Origin: an uncultured Bacteroidales bacterium
Lineage (GTDB): Bacteria; Bacteroidota; Bacteroidia; Bacteroidales; P3
Reading direction: 5' to 3'
Assembly: GCA_900314725.1 (NCBI GenBank)
Contig: OMWJ01000004.1
Coordinates: 62,001-126,000 of the forward strand
Length of the DNA stretch: 64,000 nucleotides
Shown here piece after piece: positions 60,191 to 64,000 of the stretch; within the stretch, counting starts at the first letter, position 1; each line of letters begins with the position of its first letter. The notes under the pieces are model-generated. The model ran no database searches and was not told the DNA's origin. It saw nothing but the letters and a program-made list of their open reading frames with translations. The position numbers and the translations under genes are program-made.

Positions 60191-60742
60191 CTATTCTTCT
60201 TCGTTAGTATCTGGTATTTTAAAGAAAGTGAAATTCACTTTTCCGTAATGTCTTTGCTCCACGAAATAAGGATTTTCAGTGTAGGAATGCTCTTTTGAAT
60301 GCTCCAAAATAAATATCCCACCTTCTTTTACAAAAGATTTTAGCACCAAATCTGGAACAATGTCAAAGTTTTTCATATCGTAAGGAGGGTCGGCAAAGAC
60401 AACATCAAAACTCATTTTGCTTCTGCCCAAATAGGTGAAAACATCTTGTCGGATAGCAAGCAGATTATCTACTCCAAACTGTTCTTTTGTTTTGTTTATG
60501 AAGGCAATGCATTTTGGATTGATGTCTATGGAGGTTATTTGCTTGATTCCGCGAGAAACAAATTCAAAACTTATACCTCCCGTTCCACAAAACAGGTCTA
60601 AAGCACTGCATTCCTCAAAGTCTATTCTGTTTCTAAGTATGTTGAATAGACTTTCTTTTGCAAAATCTGTTGTTGGTCTAACTTCTATGTTTGTAGGTGG
60701 ATTAAGTCTTCTTCCTCTAAGATCTCCTGCAACTATTCTCAT
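60191..60742 (-). CDS. rsmD: 16S rRNA (guanine-966-N2)-methyltransferase RsmD
   Basis: Methylates G966 of 16S rRNA (E. coli numbering). The 183 residues start with MRIVAGDLRGRRL, the SAM motif LDLFCGTGGISFE lies near 47-59 and the catalytic ADPPYD near 115-120. Its start is 46 bp after the DUF3822 stop, a linkage common in Bacteroidota. Confidence 0.94.
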   Translation of the reverse strand: MRIVAGDLRGRRLNPPTNIEVRPTTDFAKESLFNILRNRIDFEECSALDLFCGTGGISFEFVSRGIKQITSIDINPKCIAFINKTKEQFGVDNLLAIRQDVFTYLGRSKMSFDVVFADPPYDMKNFDIVPDLVLKSFVKEGGIFILEHSKEHSYTENPYFVEQRHYGKVNFTFFKIPDTNEEE

Positions 60743-60788
60743 AATATTGTCTGTTAGTTGTTGTAGCCGATTTGTTCGTAGCTACATC

Positions 60789-61622
60789 TTAAGCAAGCAC
60801 CATGAAATATTTTTGCAAGTTCATACAATCAAATTCTTTATCTACGATGATATTTTCTTTAACATTTGCGTAAGAAACTTCTTGTACAAACTTCTGAAGT
60901 AAAGAAAGTTCTCTTTCAGAATAGTCTTCTCCTGTAATCAACAGGCAAACTTCTCCGCTATTTATTCCTGTTTGTTGCAAAGTGTTAAGGATAAAGTATA
61001 TCATATCCTCAGGTGAAGAGTAAGAAAAACTATTACTTAGGGTGAATTCGTTGCCTTTGAAAACAGCGAAGTCGCACGCATTGTTTCTCTTATAAAGAAT
61101 CATTGTGTTGTTTTTTAAAGATGCAATATCAAAAGCATATTCTGCCAATACATAAGAAGGGGTTATGAATTTAGCTTTTGGCATGACAACTTTTAAACCA
61201 CTATGTATTTGCAAAGGATATGCAAATATGTTTTCTGCGTCTAATTTTTCAGAAGTGTTTGCAATGATTGTTTCGCTGCTATGAACAGAATTTGTTGTAG
61301 AAAGGTAGTCTCTGTTTTTTGTTGCATCATAAAGACGATAAGGAATCCAAACATTTTTGCTTGTCTGGCAAACAATTCTTGTTCTATTAAAATTAAAGAT
61401 ATGTATGCCTATAGATTTGAAGCATTCTTTTATCGTCATCATAATTTGAGTAATACCTCCGTTTAGGTCAGCTTCAAATTCTCCTAAACATTTTAAAATA
61501 TAATTGTTGTCTATTAATGAAAAATAAAATCCACTTGCTGTCAAGCAAATGGATAAATTTGTTTCACTTGTAACAATATTAGACTCAATATTTTTTAGGT
61601 CTACTAATTTATAAGTATTCAT
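60789..61622 (-). CDS. DUF3822 family protein
   Basis: A 277-residue cytoplasmic protein of the Bacteroidota family DUF3822, which has an ASKHA-like fold and usually sits next to rsmD, as here. Recognisable features are a repeated beta-strand core and the late VCLLITGEDYSERELSLLQ segment. No enzyme activity is established; the link to rRNA methylation or CoA synthesis genes in other genomes is only contextual. Confidence 0.8.
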   Translation of the reverse strand: MNTYKLVDLKNIESNIVTSETNLSICLTASGFYFSLIDNNYILKCLGEFEADLNGGITQIMMTIKECFKSIGIHIFNFNRTRIVCQTSKNVWIPYRLYDATKNRDYLSTTNSVHSSETIIANTSEKLDAENIFAYPLQIHSGLKVVMPKAKFITPSYVLAEYAFDIASLKNNTMILYKRNNACDFAVFKGNEFTLSNSFSYSSPEDMIYFILNTLQQTGINSGEVCLLITGEDYSERELSLLQKFVQEVSYANVKENIIVDKEFDCMNLQKYFMVLA

Positions 61623-61652
61623 GAATATCTTGTTTAATTACATTACAATGAC

Positions 61653-62294
61653 TTATTCCCAGTTTCCGTCTGTTATTGTTTGATCCAAAGATCCAACCTT
61701 ATATCCAGCGTAACCATTCTCTCTTTGTTCCAATTCAGCCTTACGGTTTATAACTGTTTGCTCATCCATGCCTTTTGTATATGTTTCAATAGGAGCTTTG
61801 GCTTCAAAAACAGCTACAGGAACACCACCTTTGTCAATAACGTCTGCACCCATAGTAAATTCTTGTCCATCAGAGAAAGGTATATACTTTAAATCTTTAA
61901 TTTTGTCTTTAGGAGTTATTAATTTGCCTTCACCATATAGCTTTTCCAAAGGATTTACTACAGTTGTATCACGTTTTAATATTCCTTTTGCAAGAGCTTC
62001 TGCTTCTGTCATATTATCAGGAATAGTACCTGTCTTTTTAACTAAAAGAGCTTTACCCTCTTGAGCAAAATCTATAAGAGAATCTATTGAAGAACAATAT
62101 CTTCCATTAGTATTCTTGAACTGCTCTTGTAAAGCACGAATGTCTTTTAATTTATTAATAACCTGTTCTGAACGAGTGTTGTATTCGTTTTCAAATTTAA
62201 CGGGTTTTAAAATGCAATTGTACAAATAAATTGCAAGGGCAACAACTCCTGCTGCCAATACTACGGTTAAGATTAATCTTATATTTTTATTCAT
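61653..62294 (-). CDS. Single-span membrane protein, unknown function
   Basis: A 213-residue protein with one N-terminal helix (about 7-27, LTVVLAAGVVALAIYLYNCIL), then a helical coiled segment (VINKLKDIRALQEQFKNTNG) and a mixed region, facing the periplasm by the positive-inside rule. The pattern of an N-terminal helix followed by LRxLQExFxxTNGRY recalls pilin-like or PilO-like proteins, but no motif is conclusive. It has a perfect promoter and is followed 30 bp later by the DUF3822 gene. Confidence 0.7.
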   Translation of the reverse strand: MNKNIRLILTVVLAAGVVALAIYLYNCILKPVKFENEYNTRSEQVINKLKDIRALQEQFKNTNGRYCSSIDSLIDFAQEGKALLVKKTGTIPDNMTEAEALAKGILKRDTTVVNPLEKLYGEGKLITPKDKIKDLKYIPFSDGQEFTMGADVIDKGGVPVAVFEAKAPIETYTKGMDEQTVINRKAELEQRENGYAGYKVGSLDQTITDGNWE

Positions 62295-62341
62295 AGTTTA
62301 GTGTTTTTTTATTCAAAAGTTAGATTATAAATTTTACTTTG

Positions 62342-62371
62342 CAAATTTAGTGTTTTTAACTGAAAGGACAA
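62342..62371 (-). promoter_or_regulatory. Promoter for the 61653-62294 gene and downstream genes
   Basis: On the minus strand TTG (62371-62369), a 19-base spacer and TAAATTTG (62349-62342) match the consensus. Confidence 0.7.
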
Positions 62372-62390
62372 TCATTTATTTTAAAAAAAA

Positions 62391-63785
62391 TTAAATATTT
62401 TGTTCTATATGTTTTACAACAATATTTAAATCAGTGTTTTGGGATAATTCTTTTGCAATCTTTTCAGCAAAGAAAACACTTCTGTGTTGTCCTCCTGTGC
62501 AGCCAAAACACAGCATAAGATGAGTAAAACCTCGTTCTAAATACTTATCTACACTCTGCCAAACAATATTTTTTACATTTTCAAAGAAATATCTTACTTC
62601 TTCTTTTTCTTCTAAAAATTTTATAACCTCTATATCTTTGCCTGTAAGTTTCTTGAATTCTTCTAATCTTCCAGGATTAGGCAATGCTCTACAGTCAAAG
62701 ACAAATCCGCCGCCATTACCTGAAATATCCATCGGATAACCTTTTTTGTAGGAAAAACTTTTTATAGTTACTGTAAGTTTTTGCTTAGATGTTCCAATGG
62801 ATAATAGTTTTTCGGAATGAATCATTTGCTGAAAAACTTTATTAAGTTCTGGCAGTTGTATAGGAAGTGTTGTGTTTTGTTGCAGATATTCTATGTTTTG
62901 AAGTGCATTGGGGATACTTTTCAGAAAAGATTCTTTTCTTTGGAAATATCCTCTAAAACCATAAGCACCCATTGCTTGCATTATTCGTATGTAGCAAAAA
63001 GCGTAGAATTGTTGTACAAAGGCTGTTTTATCAATATTGATTTTTGTTGATAATTTGTCTATGTAGTAGTTTAGTAGATTTTCTCTTTGTTGAGGAGATA
63101 GTTTTACTTTTCCATCGAATAGCAAAGAAGCAACATCATATTGCAAAGCACCCTTCCTTCCTCCTTGAAAATCTATAAAATATACCTTATTATTATGTAG
63201 CATTATATTTCTACTCTGAAAATCCCTGAAGAGAAAATAATCGTTTGGTGCAGAAATAAGATAGTCAGTCAGATTTTTGAAGTCATTTTCCAAAAATTGT
63301 TCATTAAAAGGTATGTCTGCAAGTTTTAGAAAATAGTATTTGAAATAGTTTAAATCCCAACTAATACTTTGAACATCAAAAGCTTTTCGTGGATATGCTT
63401 TAGAATAGTCAAAGTCTTTCATTGTTTGGATTTCTACTAAATGATTAAGTACTTGTTCATATATAGGTAGTGCAGTTTCTATGTCGTTTTTTTGCAGAAA
63501 AGAATATAGTGTCTCATCGCCTAAATCTTCTTGTAAATAAACGTTATTAGTTAAATCAGTAGCATATATTTCTGGAACGTTTATTCCTTTTTGTTTCATT
63601 TGTTCTGCGTATGAAACGAAAGCTTCATTTTCTTTGTAATCCTCATTATAAACTCCTATACAACTTATTTTATCTGCGAGGATACGAAAATATTTTCTAT
63701 TGCTGCCATGTGCAGATATTTCTTCTATATTGTTTGGTAGAAGATTGAATTTTTTGCGAAATAGGTTTGATAGTCTTGTTTTCAT
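62391..63785 (-). CDS. AmgK-like sugar kinase fused to a RapZ C-terminal domain
   Basis: A 464-residue fusion. Residues 1 to about 325 are an aminoglycoside-phosphotransferase-fold kinase resembling AmgK (anomeric MurNAc/GlcNAc kinase): LFRDFQSRNIM replaces the usual HRDFHSRNLM, and IDFQGGRKGALQYD follows as the metal-binding loop. Residues about 335-464 match the C-terminal domain of RapZ, which binds glucosamine-6-phosphate in Enterobacteriaceae; GCTGGQHRSV is its signature. The P-loop ATPase half of RapZ is missing. Its start overlaps the ispD stop by one base. Fusions of this type are known in Bacteroidota; a role in amino-sugar sensing or recycling is inferred. Confidence 0.85.
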   Translation of the reverse strand: MKTRLSNLFRKKFNLLPNNIEEISAHGSNRKYFRILADKISCIGVYNEDYKENEAFVSYAEQMKQKGINVPEIYATDLTNNVYLQEDLGDETLYSFLQKNDIETALPIYEQVLNHLVEIQTMKDFDYSKAYPRKAFDVQSISWDLNYFKYYFLKLADIPFNEQFLENDFKNLTDYLISAPNDYFLFRDFQSRNIMLHNNKVYFIDFQGGRKGALQYDVASLLFDGKVKLSPQQRENLLNYYIDKLSTKINIDKTAFVQQFYAFCYIRIMQAMGAYGFRGYFQRKESFLKSIPNALQNIEYLQQNTTLPIQLPELNKVFQQMIHSEKLLSIGTSKQKLTVTIKSFSYKKGYPMDISGNGGGFVFDCRALPNPGRLEEFKKLTGKDIEVIKFLEEKEEVRYFFENVKNIVWQSVDKYLERGFTHLMLCFGCTGGQHRSVFFAEKIAKELSQNTDLNIVVKHIEQNI

Positions 63786-64000
63786 TATTGTAATAAACTC
63801 TCTGCTATTTTTAAATCTTCAGGCGTTGTTATTTTAATATTTTTTCTATCTCCGTTGCAAAGGAATATTTTTTCTCCTATTTTTTCAACAACAGATGCAT
63901 CATCAGTAAAACTTTCGGAATATTCTTGACAATATGCTTTTTTTAGTGTTGTTAAATAAAAGCACTGTGGAGTTTGAATCAAACGGATATTATCTCTATT
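63785..64000 (-). CDS. ispD: 2-C-methyl-D-erythritol 4-phosphate cytidylyltransferase, C-terminal part
   Basis: The gene runs off the right edge; 71 C-terminal residues are visible. LIQTPQCF, the FTDDASVVE motif, GDRKNIKITTPEDL and a final AESLL are the family's C-terminal signatures. IspD makes CDP-methylerythritol in the non-mevalonate isoprenoid pathway. The stop overlaps the next gene's start (TAATG), so the two are translationally coupled. Other NTP transferases (MurU-like) share parts of this fold, but the FTDDAS motif favours IspD. Confidence 0.85.
   Translation of the reverse strand, partial: NRDNIRLIQTPQCFYLTTLKKAYCQEYSESFTDDASVVEKIGEKIFLCNGDRKNIKITTPEDLKIAESLLQ

Noticed and set aside
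1..64000. CRISPR arrays, insertion sequences, prophage or integrative element
   Set aside because: No regularly spaced identical repeats, transposase, integrase, capsid or relaxase gene was found; the intergenic repeats are not evenly spaced arrays and lack flanking target-site duplications.

Overview
The window is AT-rich chromosomal DNA from a member of the Bacteroidota, most likely order Bacteroidales. Four lines of evidence agree. Many genes are preceded by the Bacteroidota promoter pattern TTG-N19-TAnnTTTG and lack Shine-Dalgarno sequences. Three secreted proteins end in type IX secretion (T9SS) sorting domains. Lineage-typical families are present (GldF/GldG, DUF6427, DUF3822, GH92, YbbR-CoaE, an AmgK-like kinase fused to a RapZ domain). 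A glycogen synthase is fused to a glycogen phosphorylase. I cannot name a genus. No phage, insertion sequence, CRISPR array or integrase was seen.

Layout. 1-7.5 kb: the tail of a low-complexity basic protein, ruvB, and three exported proteins, two with T9SS sorting domains. 7.6-13.5 kb: an S9 peptidase, a class III aminotransferase, a small membrane protein and mutL, closely packed. 13.5-25.5 kb: PEP carboxykinase divergent from the 1391-residue glycogen synthase/phosphorylase, then a leftward block with a C1 peptidase, dnaN, a DUF362 lipoprotein and an iron alcohol dehydrogenase. 25.8-32.3 kb: a fused GldF-GldG ABC protein, a DUF4340 protein and a GH92 glycosidase. 32.3-40 kb: a Bacteroidota-specific exported protein, dnaB, a Pif1-like helicase with an HRDC domain, ribD and prmC. 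40-47.9 kb: tRNA-Ser(UGA), rsmG, GtrA and GT2 lipid-linked sugar genes, ybbR, coaE, a T9SS serine protease, a tiny lipoprotein, a SprT-like metalloprotein, mtaB and yajC. 48-55 kb: an amino-sugar-type kinase, gltX, two unknown exported proteins and rmuC. 55-64 kb: acyl-CoA dehydrogenase with etfBA, a 2-hydroxyacid dehydrogenase, and a leftward run ending in an AmgK/RapZ fusion and a partial ispD.

Metabolically the genes suggest an organism that stores glycogen (synthase/phosphorylase), runs anaplerotic or fermentative C4 metabolism (ATP-PEPCK), makes reduced end products (alcohol dehydrogenase, hydroxyacid dehydrogenase, acyl-CoA dehydrogenase/ETF), and exports proteases and glycosidases.

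The most unusual feature is a family of about 90-110 bp intergenic repeats with six copies (near 7.5, 16.4, 25.6, 35.5, 50.4 and 59.6 kb). They are built from a small shared vocabulary of AAAA/TTTT-flanked words and form competing hairpins. Four of the six lie between two divergent promoters, outside both predicted transcripts, so simple terminator function does not explain them. A second candidate is an orphan promoter followed by a long stem-loop in the 616-bp gap between dnaB and the helicase.
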